From NCBI GenBank assembly GCA_014607495.2, contig CP053167.1, positions 2,232,001 through 2,296,000 on the forward strand: a stretch of 64,000 nt of DNA, in the 5' to 3' direction. Positions within the stretch are counted from its first letter, which is position 1; each line of letters opens with the position of its first letter. Shown here in pieces: positions 43,998 through 56,300 of the stretch. The notes under the pieces are model-generated. The model did not search any database. It was not told where the DNA came from and saw nothing but the letters and a program-made list of their open reading frames with translations. The stretch is from Carposina sasakii (lineage: Eukaryota > Arthropoda > Insecta > Lepidoptera > Carposinidae). The position numbers were made by a program, and so were the translations under genes.

Positions 43998-44675
43998 CAG
44001 GGCTGTCCAAACCCTGGCACGCGGGCCGCATGTCATGTCCGCAATCATCAAACGGTGACACGACGAATAGAGGACATGGGTAAATATATTTCGAAAAGTT
44101 TATATAATCGCTTTGTAGATTGCGAGTACTCTTCAATATGTTTGGATGAAAGTACCGACCACACCGATATCAGTCAATTAATGCAAATGCATTTCGAAAG
44201 ATTTTACACGGAAGAATTGCTGGATCTAATACCATTACATGGAACAACTAAAGGCAGTGACATTTTTAAAGCAGTTAACAAAACTATAGTAGAGTATGGC
44301 GGATTTCGTAAGTGTTCTTGTATTGTGACCGATGGGACAAAATCTATGACCGGAACAGTGATAGGGTTCGCGGGACTTCTAAAACAAAATGGCATTAATT
44401 GCCCGTTGTTCCACTGTATCATACATCAAGAAGCTTTATGTGGAAAATCTTTGCGTCAAATGAATGCTATGAAAGTGGCTGTCAGGATAACCAATTTGAT
44501 TAGAGGTGGAAACAGGGCATTGACACATAGAAAATTTAGGGAATTCTTAAGTGAAATCGATACAACCTATGGAGATTTATTATTACATTCAGAAATCAGA
44601 TGGCTAAGTGCTGGACAGTGCTTGCAACGCTTTTTCGCTTTCAGAAAAGAAATATCTTTCTTTCTAAAAAATTAA
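43998..44675 (+). mobile_element. hAT fragment, 5' part
   Basis: Starts CAGGGCTGTCCAAACC with GCGGGCCGCA soon after, a typical hAT (Charlie/Zaphod-like) left end. A transposase fragment follows. No right end or target duplication was found. Confidence 0.6.
44055..44675 (+). pseudogene. hAT transposase core fragment
   Basis: 206 codons with SICLDESTDHTDISQL (near 44,134), IVTDGTKSMTG (near 44,320), CIIHQEALCGKSL and SEIRWLSAGQCLQRFF. These are the middle of a hAT transposase of the type related to ZBED/EPM2AIP1-like host proteins. It lacks the BED finger upstream and the C-terminal dimerisation region downstream, so it is not functional. The DNA after the stop looks like decayed continuation. 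Confidence 0.75.
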
Positions 44676-45420
44676 ATACCATCGGACACTTCCGAACTTC
44701 AAAATAAAATGCAGGATTCTCAGTTTCTAGCTGATCGAAATACAGGTCTTCATTGACAGATACTTCACTTAAACATGTAATTCAAGGGGACAATGATATT
44801 TCTGCAATTCTACACCAGAAAAGCGCTCTCGAGTCTCGACCCACGATAAACAAACTGTACCTAAGTAAAAGACAGAAATGTCGGTGACGTAAATGTCTTG
44901 CTTGAAGCTTTAAAGGGATAATCAATAAAAAAAAAATCTGATATATGGACGACTCTCCACCGATCTCTGCGCAACTTTTGTCTCCAATAGGTAGGTAGGT
45001 AGGTACTATACTGCTGAGTAAATATTAACACATCATTTACTATACGACGATGTAGGTCAATAGCTAGCGGACTCGGAATAGCCGACAGGTCGATTGCGTG
45101 TTGATTTTATCTCGCCATCTACCCACCAGCAACCAATTCCGTTGCTATTGACCCACCACCAAGAAATAAATCAATTTCTCATAAGGTAAAATATAGGGAA
45201 TACGCCTGCTAAAGATGTAACCACAACTTTCACTTAACAAAAAAAGAGTTATGTATCAAGTTTTAAAAAGTTTGCAAAAAAATTAAACCTTCAAAGGGCT
45301 TCAATGAAAAAAGTCGAGAACGAAAGAATTGTGTTCAATAGAGAAAATAACAAAATAATATTCATTGTTGAAAAGACACAAAAATAAACTATCGACGCGT
45401 TACGACAAACATCAAGAAAG
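44676..45420. other. No gene seen
   Basis: AT-rich DNA, probably decayed transposon sequence. The first 200 bases may be the remains of the hAT 3' end. A short (GGTA)n stretch is near 44,988-45,004. Confidence 0.4.
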
Positions 45421-45615
45421 CAACAACTGTCGTATCTCGTGAATCCCTTAGTGAATAGTTCGATAATCTAGAAGCAATTAAGGATGTTCCTTCCACCAAC
45501 TTTTTTATGTACAATGAATTAAAAATGAGCGACGATCCAGGAAAAACAATAGGTATCTACAGAAGAGGGGTAAATACGTCGAAAAGAAGAATTTTCTAAA
45601 ATTGCAACAACAGTT
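45421..45615 (+). pseudogene. Pogo transposase fragment, left part
   Basis: Encodes VSRESLSE, then DVPSTNFF and MSDDPGKTIGIYRRGV, matching VPATHIINYDETNLTDDPG in the pogo at 39,468. It is cut by the LTR at 45,616, and the frame resumes after the LTR at 46,485. A stop within the first part shows it was already dead. Confidence 0.55.
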
Positions 45616-46484
45616 TGTCGCGTTGTTCAAAATTCCCGCGACATGGTGCCGTCGTTATATTTCGAAAACGTTTTGGGCGTTGCCAGTCTAGCCGGAATTT
45701 CGTCTTTTTGGCACCAAGATTACCTTTTATGGTAATAAAATCTCTAAAATTCACGCCGGGCGGGGACATTAAAATCTTAAACAATGGCAAGGCCATTCTA
45801 GGCTGAGGTCAATAACCGTGCGGCCAAGTACATACAAGGCTTGTTGCCTCGATCGCGCGGTGGGCTCATTACCAAAGCTTGTCTCAAAAGGTTAGGAACT
45901 ATTTTGAAGCCTAAGTTAATTCCTCGTTCCTTACCTATTATAAGTATTACTTACTGCTGTTTTGCAATTCAAATAGTCGCCATAGTGCAACTCAATAAAT
46001 TAACTGTGATAAGTGTCGCCACTTCGAACTAGGTTCGGTGGCGATTTCGTCCGGATTTGGATTTCGTCCGGATTTGGATTTCGTTCGGAATTGGATTTCG
46101 TTCGGAATTGGATTTCGTTCGGAATTGGATTCGTTCAGACTTGGATGTCGATTGGAATTGAATTGGATTTGGAGTATTCCAAGGATTGCCGAATATTACC
46201 TTAACGGAAGTGACCCGCCTCGCTGCCTCGGCTGCTACCGGGGATACGTCTCGCCAAAGTTACGTGTCTACTTTGTAAACAATTTTAATATTTATCGGAG
46301 AAACCAGGATTAGTCACCCACGACCTGTTATCGCGTTACTTTAATAAATTAGTCTCGTGTTCAAAAATTGTTTTTTATTTTAATCACTTAGTTTTACCGT
46401 TGTTTTTTTTCTTTTGTTTTAAATTCATTAACTGGACCTGTCCACTTCTTGCCTGTAATAGGGGAAGAAGGGGACAGCGTTTCA
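45616..46484 (+). repeat. Solo LTR, short form (869 bp)
   Basis: Starts TGTCGCGTTG and ends GCGTTTCA, the same as the 1,688-bp copy at 52,791-54,478. It lacks an 839-base GT...AG segment of that copy at 46,032/46,033. It has about 42 bases (near 45,725-45,772) the other copy lacks, and lacks about 44 bases near 46,218. No clear target duplication. It splits a pogo fragment. Confidence 0.8.
46046..46160 (+). repeat. Minisatellite in the solo LTR
   Basis: A 17-18-base unit close to GATTTCGTTCGGAATTG is repeated about six times. The same array with different variants lies at 54,020-54,130. Confidence 0.8.
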
Positions 46485-46680
46485 TGGTATCTAAGTAGTT
46501 CAGCAGATGGTGTTCTTCCTCCATCCATACACCATTTACAGAAGTGTTCACTTATAATGTGACACTTGAAGTGTTCACTTATACCACACTTATAGGGTTA
46601 ATTATCAGTGACAAGTTGCCACCTAAGATATTTTCCCGAGTTTCTTAGTCGCCTCCACGGAAAGAGATGCAGCTAGCGTA
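46485..46680 (+). pseudogene. Pogo transposase fragment, right part
   Basis: Encodes WYLSSSADGVLPPSIHHL, the next block after the left part, then decays. Continuous with 45,615 in frame if the LTR is removed, though without a duplicated target. Confidence 0.5.
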
Positions 46681-46736
46681 TTCTAGTAAAGACAATTAAA
46701 AAATAAACACCAAGTTATAATAAGAATCTTACATAA

Positions 46737-46742
46737 TTTATT
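46737..46742 (-). terminator. Possible poly(A) signal of the RBM28-like gene
   Basis: AATAAA on the minus strand overlaps the TAA stop codon by one base. No clearer signal is seen further downstream before the solo LTR region. Confidence 0.35.
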
Positions 46743-47374
46743 TACAATACATCATTAAAATTCCTGCTGTTAGTAAATTTTTTCCTGCGCCTACCTTTAG
46801 TTTTATCCTTGTTAACTTTCTGCTTCGGCAGTTTGATTCTTTCCTTTCTGGCCGCTTTCAGTCGAAGGGCGTGTCGACTCTTTTTCTTCTCAATCTTAAC
46901 ATTTTGTTTGTGTAAATCTGCCTGCATACGTAACTTTTGGTTGCTTCTAATATTATGCTGTGATCCCTTCTTAGCCGTTAGTCCTGTATACTCGTCCATA
47001 TCTTCATCATTTGGTTTTCTAACAAATTGTCCCGGTTGATTTTTGCCTTTAAAGTTATTATTGTCACCAAACTTACCTTGCCTTTCGTTGCCAAACTTGC
47101 CTTGCTTCCCCTTCGCAAAATTACCCTGATTATTCATACCAAAATTACCTTGACTATCATTTCCTTGTTTTAACTTATCTGGTCTATCTATCCTAGATTT
47201 TTTCATGTAACTCTCATCAGGTTGTGGTAGCTTCCGTTTCCTATGCTTTCTCTTTTTGCTTGAGTCATCTTCACCTTTATTAGCTATAGGGTTGTTTGCA
47301 ATAGACTTTTCCAATCTCTTTTTCCTAGCGTTGAGTGCTGTGCGATCTTCTATTGAAAATGAAACTATCGGTCG
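46742..47374 (-). CDS. RBM28: RBM28-like exon 11 (last)
   Basis: Starts RPIVSFSIEDR, the last strand of RRM4. Then a long basic stretch with KKRKHRKRKLP, repeats of (Q/K)GNFG- and QGKFG-type units at about 47,050-47,170, and a final KxxKGRRRKKF motif, likely nucleolar targeting. Ends TAA. Confidence 0.9.
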   Translation of the reverse strand, partial: RPIVSFSIEDRTALNARKKRLEKSIANNPIANKGEDDSSKKRKHRKRKLPQPDESYMKKSRIDRPDKLKQGNDSQGNFGMNNQGNFAKGKQGKFGNERQGKFGDNNNFKGKNQPGQFVRKPNDEDMDEYTGLTAKKGSQHNIRSNQKLRMQADLHKQNVKIEKKKSRHALRLKAARKERIKLPKQKVNKDKTKGRRRKKFTNSRNFNDVL

Positions 47375-50300
47375 CTGTTGATAAATAAATTGAGATTATA
47401 GTTACAATTTTAAAGCTAAGCATTTAATGGATGGGTGTTTGTAACTCAAGTAGAAACACTGTGTTTAAAAGAAACAAGTGGCGCCAAGTAGTGGGTAAAA
47501 ACGGTGGCTCTTATTAAAACAATTTATATTTGATCGAATATTATTTATTTAAATTCGAGATAAGCGTGTCAAACGCGAGGTTAGTTTCCGATTTTTCACG
47601 AATTTCAGTACAGTACGAATGTAAAAGTGAAAGAATGGTTTGTTGAATGAATACCGACGAAGTGAATGTGTGTGTGTGTGTGTGTAAGCCAAAAGCCAAA
47701 TTAACTTTATTCTATTCTATACAGAGTGTGGGTGACAGCCAGGCAAATACTGAAATGCTGAACAAGTACCATTGGGTTGAGTTATACGACAGTGTTATTA
47801 CTAGCAGAAAATATATTTTTGACTAGTGGACGCCCGCGACTCCGTCCGCGTGGACTACAGTAAAATCTAAATGCCGAAATTATCCGGAATAAATACATTT
47901 TCCCGGGATAAAAAGTAGCCTAAGGTAGGTGCGGCTAATAAGGCCTGTCGGGTAATAAGGCCTTAGTACTAGAAACATAACTTTAAATAGTCCCCGCCAA
48001 CTGACGTCACAGTCATAGGTAGCTAACAACCCAAGATGGTGCCCTAAACCTGTCACGACTCGCAGGCCCGCATGCTGCCGACAGTGTGGCGTCACTCATC
48101 GTGGCCGGCGGACGCACATCTCAATTTATAATATAACGTTCGAACAAATCGTAAGTATTTTAACAAAAGATTAACTTTTCTACATTATTTTGCAGTTTTA
48201 CATTCTATTAGTTAATGTTTTGAAGACCTGTGCTGTACAAAAAATTATAAATTAGACGAAATAATTTTATTTTTAAAATTTCTCGACAACGTGGTCGATT
48301 GTTAATAAGGCCTATAAAAATCGACCCTAGGCCTTATTACCCTCCTTAAAGTATTATCAAGTGATTACGTAATTTAGGCCTTTAGAACTATAATTACAAC
48401 TGTTTTATAATAAAATGATTTGTGGGTTTTAGGCATTACGCATAATCGCACACAATGCCCCCCAAGCGAGCATTGTGGTCTGAAGAGAAGCTAGTGGCAG
48501 CAGTCCAAGCAGTACAATGTGGACGGCTGAGCACATACAAAGCTGCCGAAAGATACCAAGTGCCCAGAAGAACTATAAGAAACCACCTCAAGACCGCCAG
48601 TTTAAAAAAAACCTTAGGCCGAAAACCTTTATTTAATGACGAACAGGAAGCTGAGCTTGTGAGTAGAATTATGAGATTTGCTGCGATAGGATTACCTGTT
48701 ACACCACAGATTCTCCGCCGGTTAGTCTTTAAATTTTGCGAGATAAATAACATGAAGCATCCTTTCAATCAACAAGCCAAAGTTGCTGCTAAGGATTGGT
48801 TTATGAACTTCATGAAGAGACATCCGGAGATATCACGTAGAAAGGCGCAGTTTATGAACGTGGCCAGAGCTCAAAAGTTAAACAAATTTATCGTAGATGA
48901 TCATTTCCAGAGACTGAACGAAGTTTATGATAAATTGGATATTAAAACTCGTCCTGAGAAGATTTACAACATGGATGAGAAACGATTCACCATCAGCAGA
49001 CTGTTTTGGCACAGAAGGGAGCCAAAAGAGTACATTTACAGGCTTCGGAACACGCCGAAAGTGTTACCATCGCCGGTTGCGTTAACGCACTTGGTACTAG
49101 CATACCACCAATGATAATTTTTAAAGGCAAACGTTTGAAGCCTGAGTTATATGACAATTTACCACCGGGATCATTAGTAGAAAAATCTGCCAAGGGTTAT
49201 ATGACTAACGAACTGTTCATAGAGTTTTTAAAGCACTTAGCCCGATACAAAACTCCAGGAAAGTGTCTCTTAATATTTGACGGGGCAGCTTGCCACTTAG
49301 ATCTATCCATCGTAGAAGTTGCAGATTCTCTTGACATAGCATTATACTGTTTGCCTTCAAATACAACGCATGAACTGCAACCATAGATCATTTGAACACC
49401 ACTGGGATTCAGAACTTTTATTATTCATGGAACAAAATCCAGACAAAAAACTAACAAAGGCACGCTTCAATATTATACTTACAACTGTCTGGTCTAAATG
49501 TATGACACATAGTAACATAACAAGCGGTTTTAGGGCGACTGGTTTGTATCCATTTAATCCGCGCGCTATTCCGGAAACAGCCTTTGCCCCATCTGTATTG
49601 TCAGAAGCACCAGCTCCTGTTCCAGACGTTGTAGATGTAGAAAATTCACCACCTCGCGCTCCATCCAGGCAAATGGCTCCCGAGACGCCTCAGCCATCGA
49701 CATCGATGCAAGAACAAACAATTGATCATACCCCAAAAAGATCATCCAAAATGTTTTACAGAATGGTTTACGGTAGTTCCAGCTCTGATGATGAGGATAA
49801 TGTACCCCTCGCTCAAGTAAAAAGAACATCATTTAAGCAACTCCTGCCTACACCAGCTAAAAATACAGAAAAGACACCAACAGTCAGAAGAAAGGCCGTC
49901 AATTACAGAGGAACACCAGTTACCAAAGACCTGTTTAATAAGAACAAAATAGAAAAAAATACCTCAAAAATTACAAAGACCAGAGGAGCTGAGAGCAATA
50001 AAGAAAATAGAGAAAGTTGGTACTGTCACGCATGTCACCAGGACCAAGAGACTGCTATGAGGATGTGTCGCAAATGCAGCAAGTGGTACCACGAGGAGTG
50101 CGTTGGTTTGTCAGAGGAGAACGTCGATGATTTTGAGTGTCCAGATTGTTCCTAATTTGAAAAAGAATGTTATTTTTAAGTCTTTACTGTGATTATCGCA
50201 TTACAATTATTTTATTGATCTCAATTACCAAATATAAGAAGTTTATTTTGTTTATTTTTGAAGTTTAAAGTCTTAGGCCTTATTATACTACCATAGTTTA

Positions 50301-53300
50301 ATAAGGCCTAAGTACAGTGTTTTTAAAAATGTTTAATTAAGACTGTAATTATGGCATAAGTTGCCGTTTTCCGTTTTTATTAGATAGTTATTAATATAAA
50401 AGTTTAAATTACATTAAAATTTGTTGATTTGTTCGAACAGTTTTTGATTTATTTTAATTCCCGCTTAGCTAGGCCTTATTGGCCGCCCCTACCTTATATG
50501 TTAAGTGGGACCTGTCACAATATATTCTTGAAAACTGCATCGAAATTGGTTCAGCCGTTTCTGAGATTAGCGTGCACAAACGCACAGACGAACAGACAAT
50601 AAAAATCCAAAAATCATTCTTTTGGGTACTATTGCCTTAATAAAAGTCTCCTATAATATTTCTTGTCATATATCTTCCAAGTACAGACAGCGATCCGTTT
50701 TCTGTCTGTTTTTTGGATTACTTGTGACTAAACTATTTTTTTTTCCTGAAAATATGAAAAAAATGTCGGAAAATTTTGGAATTAACCTGCGAAAATTTTC
50801 ATTGTTTACCGCCTCAGAATCATGGTCTGAAGTCATAGTAATCTGTCACAAACATCCTGTATATGTAATGTACTTACGTTATTCTTGTCAAATATATCGG
50901 GGTTGTTGTTCAATTTTCGCAGACATGCCAAGGCGTCCTCGTGTCTCATAAACATCACAAAGCCGTATCCTTTAGATCTGCAATAAAATGAATTATATGA
51001 AGGTATTTTCAGGTTTGTGCCGATGCGGGGCATCACTAGAATGAATCGGCGGCATCTCGTTTCGTGCATGTCGTTAGAGTCGAGTAAAGGACTTCGGGTT
51101 CTTTAGGGCGATGAGCTTGCAACCTGAAAGTGATCTTTTAAATCTAGCCCTCTATACTTAACGTCACTCTGCGGTCACCAACCCGCCTGCCCAGCATGGT
51201 GACTATGAGCAAACCCACCTATGGCAGTAGCCTAGTGGCTGCCCGCAGCGGTCTTGCAGATGTTACGTAACGTCACATCGTTACAGTTGTATATGTATGT
51301 ATATACTCACGGCTGCCGGCCGACGTTGTCCGGCGCTGCCCGCAGGTCCCGCATGACCCGCGCCTCCGTGATGACCGCGCGGCTGCCCGCAGCGGTCTTG
51401 CAGATGTTACGTAACGTCACATCGTTACAGTTGTATATGTATGTATATACTCACGGCTGCCGGCCGACGTTGTCCGGCGCTGCCCGCAGGTCCCGCATGA
51501 CCCGCGCCTCCGTGATGACCGCGCGGCTGCCCGCAGCGGTCTTGCAGATGTTACGTAACGTCGTATCGTTACAGTTGGCAGGCAGGTTCGACACCACCAG
51601 GCGATAACGAGACACGAATCTGACGAAGAATCGTAGATATTTCAATAAAAAAACAACAAATTAAATAAATTAAATAAAAATACAACTGACGGTTTTTTTT
51701 TGTACTTACTTATAAAAATTGTATTAATATGGAATATTATTAAATACATACATACATATAATCACGCCTTTATCCCTCACGTGGTAGGCAGAGCACCAAA
51801 GGCCGATAGAACACATGGTGACACTTCTGACCAATTTTGAGGGTATAGTTGAGATGTACAAGTTCGGTTAGTAGGTTAAAATATTTGCATGTCACATTTT
51901 GCCACACATGTCTCTGATATAATAATCTAATATAATAAGTTTATTGTTCCATGTTTTGAGCAAATAAATAATCTTTTTCATTTTCAATACATCTTTGGTA
52001 ATAATCAAACACAGCCTGCACAAGTAGCATGACCTGCGAAACACGATATGACAAACCGATTTATCGACAAATTTAGCCTGTCAAAACACGATAGATATAG
52101 CCGCCATGTTGAATTTTGTATTGAGACGATACAATATCGTACGTTACAATATCCACGATGCATGGTCATGCTAGGGGAGCTGGTGTAGTCTGTTGGTAGT
52201 GTACCAACCTCCTGGGTTCGAATCCTATGAATATTGCGTAAGGAATCCAATACAAAATGTTTATAACGTAACTACTATTATCTTTACCTATTTAAATTCT
52301 TCAGCATTTGCGTTTTGCTTCGTTCTAGAGCGAGCCGCTTGGCCATATCTGATGAGGATACTCCCACTGCTGCCTTAGTACCCGCTACCACCACTGAAAC
52401 AACGATATTTTAAAATTTACACACATATACAGGGTGTAAAAAGACAACGATGTTTTTTAATACCTCGTATTCTTTGTAAGGTTTATTTGATTATTTTCGG
52501 AACCAACCCTCGGAAACGACAAAAAAATATTTAAAAAATATGAAAAAATACTGTCATTTTATTGCAAGCAATGTATTTGTTTGATGCTTAAAGTACAAAT
52601 GTACCTACAAAAGTAACATTATAACATGGTATCTAAAATGTTTGTTAACCGATTCCAGATGGACTTATGTAAAAAAAATGATAATATTAATGTCCAAAGT
52701 TACATCAATATCTTGGAAACCCGTGGTTTCCCAGGGGTGCTTCCATAGAAAAAAATGATAGTGATGTTACAAATAATACAAGCAGGAAGATGTCGCGTTG
52801 TTCAAAATTCCCGCGACATGGTGCCGTCGTTATATTTCAAAAACGTTTTGGGCGTTGCCAGTCTAGCCGGAATTTCGTCTTTTTGGCACCAAGATTACCT
52901 CATTAAAATCTTAACCAATGGCAAGGCCATTCTAGGCTGAGGTCAATAACCGTGCGGCCAAGTACATACAAGGCTTGTTGCCTCGATCGCGCGGTGGGCT
53001 CATTACCAAAGCTTGTCTCAAAGGATTAGGAACTATTTTGAAGCCTAAGTTAATTCCTCGTTCCTTACCTATTATAAATATTACTTTCTGCTGTTTTGCA
53101 ATTCAAATAGTCGCCATAGTGCAACTCAATAATTTAATCTGTGATAAGTGTCGCCACTTCGAACTAGGTAAGTGAGTGAATATATATAGCTATATTTTAT
53201 CTATTTATTTCGTGTAGCATTTATAGGTGCGTTGTAGCTTCGTTAAAATGTTTATACATGCTATGCTGTGCTAAATAGTGGTCTAGCATTTATCGTTGGT

Positions 53301-56300
53301 CTAGATTCTGGATAGCTACTGTATCTCATTAGCTGACCGTGTTATAGCTACCTAATTATAAATTGTATACTTATTTCTAATTCGCTATCCACGAATGCCA
53401 TTATTTAACTGTTATTTTAGATTTTAGTTAGAATTCACTTAGTATTGCGACGGAATCTAGATTATTTGACTACCTCACAATTTTAATATGACCGTTATTT
53501 TAGTGGAAGCCTTGAGTTAAGTTCATATTTGAGTTTAGCCCTAAATATGAACGTATTTAATTGAAATCAAAGGTACATAAGAAGGAATTATTATGTAATA
53601 ATCCGGATTCCAAGGTACCAGCTACGCACCTATAACTACCTTCCTCTATAATATTATTCGAAATTATAGGTATATATTTATTTATTCTGTATTTATATAA
53701 TCTAATGTATTTTATATTATTGTGTATTATTTATTGTGTTTTTTTCCCAACGCCTATTCCGAATATTCAGATTGCAAATATTAGTTGTAGTTACCTTCTA
53801 CCTTTTTTTTTAATAAATTTCTCATTGCTAAATCTGAATATTCGGATATTTTTTTTTTCTACTCAGCTCCCTTTATTTTTTTCCTTTGTAAATGTCTCTG
53901 CCAATCGGATAATATTAATTGTATTGATTTGTTATTTGGAGACGTTACCCGATTGGCAGATTTGGAAAGAGGCACACCGCCTTACACCGGATCTGTTAAA
54001 TTCCAGGTTCGGTGGCGATTTCGTCCGGATTTGGATTTCGTCCGGATTTGGATCTCGTCCGGATTTGGATTTCGTTCGGAATTGGATTTCGTTCGGAATT
54101 GTTTTTCGATTGGAATTGGATTTGGATGTCGATTGGATTTGCCGAATATTACCTTAACGGAAGTGACCCGCCGAGCTCACTCACACCTGCCGAGCATTCC
54201 GTCGGACTTTTCGCATCGCTGCCTCGGCTGCTACCGGGGATACGTCTCGCCAAAGTTACGTGCCTACTTTGTAAACAATTTTAATATTTATCGGAGAAAC
54301 CAGGATTAGTCACCCACGACCTGTTATCGTGTTACTTTAATAAATTAGTCTCGTGTTCAAAAATTGTTTTTTTATTTTAATCACTTAGTTTTACCGTTGT
54401 TTTTCTTTTGTTTTAAATTCATTAACTGGACCTGTCCACTTCTTGCCTGTAATAGGGGAAGAAAGGGACAGCGTTTCAAAGATTATGAACGACTTATAGG
54501 ACGGCGAAACAATGGCAGGCGTGGCTGTAGCCTGCTGGCATGTCCTGGGGTAGACCTACATCCAGTAGTGGACTGCATTAGGCAGATGTGTACCTAAATA
54601 TATCAACATCTCTATGTTACCTCCTTCTTTGACTAGATACAGGTTCCTGTTGTCCTTGGCCTGTTTCTTATCTCCTTTCTGCAGGTTCTCTCTCTTTAGG
54701 GCCGGTTTAACTTGCACTAGCTGACCTTCAAGTTTCAGTTGATCGGGTGGCAGAGACAGGAATGTGTCTGCGTCTGTCTGGTTCTGTGGATATATACATA
54801 TATACGGCATATATTTTACGGCATGATATATACCAACTGCTTCAACTTATCATGATGGGCAAAATACAGGGGACAAGACGAGTCGGAAGACGAAAAAAAT
54901 CTTGGCTGCGAAACATTCGTGAGTGAATGTGGAGGAGCTGTTCCGAATGGCCAGGGACAAGTCTGCATTTAGTAAGCTGACGGCTGACCTCCAGTAATGT
55001 AGTGCCACTACAAGAAGATACATACATACAATACTAATGGACGCCCGCGACTCGGTCCGCGTGGAGTGTAGAAAAAACAAAATGTCGAAATATTTTTCTT
55101 GTAAAGTTTCACCAAAATCGGTCCAGCGGTTTGGCCGTGAAAGCATAACAGACAGACTTTTCCATTAATAATATTCAGTGGTCGAAGTAGGTATATTGAA
55201 TTAAGGTCATTGACATCAAACGTATATGTTAATATGGATACGCCTCCGAGTTTCCGGATTATTATGATAAAAATAAAATAAAAATACCAAAACTTCGAAA
55301 TTATTACATGAAACTAGTTAAAAATGTATCAATACTCTCAACGCTATGCTGCTAGTTTTTGGAAACTCCAGTACATTCCGGAAAAAATGCATGTCCATGT
55401 TATATCATGACGCAAGTATGTAAAATCAATATACCTACTCCGACCACTGATAATATTAGTATGGATACATAGATATTGACACGGCCGTGTTCCCGAAATG
55501 GGAAAGCCTAAACTGCAGGATCCCAAGAAGGCCATGAATGGCATAGCATCGACAAGTTGCTAGCTAATCGCCCGGGAGACTGTCTGTGTTCCTTAGTTGA
55601 CTCATACGACATTCACAGACGGAAAACCCCAAAATTATAAATAAAAGCCACACAAAAATATACACAGTACTTATTGATAGCACTCGAAGAGAATTTACTT
55701 AAGTACCCATAGAAGACGAAAAAACGGCTCCTTTATTACCTAACTAGCAAAAGCAACGCGATAGCGAAAATTTTACAAAATTCGCTGATTGCTAGTCAAA
55801 TTCGTATTACGTAAATAAATTTCAGAGGAATTTTGACATGTCAATAACATTGTACAATTTTCGCTATCGCATTGCTTCCGCTTTGCTTTTGCTAGAAACG
55901 TAATCAGCCCGCAGAATTCATAAAACTAACGCGGATGAAATGGCGGTCGCTATATACATTAAATCACATTACTTTCCCGGAGGGGTAGCCAGAGATCACA
56001 GATCTCCATTTGCCACAGTCCTTACACAGCACTTTCTCTATAAATCTACTTTCATGATATCCACACACGCTTCTATATTTCATCGCTTTAACCAAACGCA
56101 GGGTTCGAAATTATCAAGATCAATATTTTTTTGGATAATTATCTTGATAATTATCCGATAATTATCTGATAATTATCCTAGCTTATTCTCCATTTAACTT
56201 TTCGAAATTTTCTTTATTTATCAAGATAATTATCGTGATAATTATCATGATAATTATCAATGATAATTATCACTTCGAACCCTGCCAAACAGTTAACATA

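Noticed and set aside
46013..46313. Short plus-strand frames in the solo LTR
   Set aside because: They come from the minisatellite repeat, and the two LTR copies do not keep a common protein.
45611..46488. Target duplication around the short solo LTR
   Set aside because: Flanks CAGTT and TGGTA do not match, so no duplication is claimed for that copy.
54005..54130. CRISPR-like array from regularly repeated 17-18-base units
   Set aside because: Units are directly adjacent without spacers and lie in a eukaryotic LTR; a minisatellite explains them.
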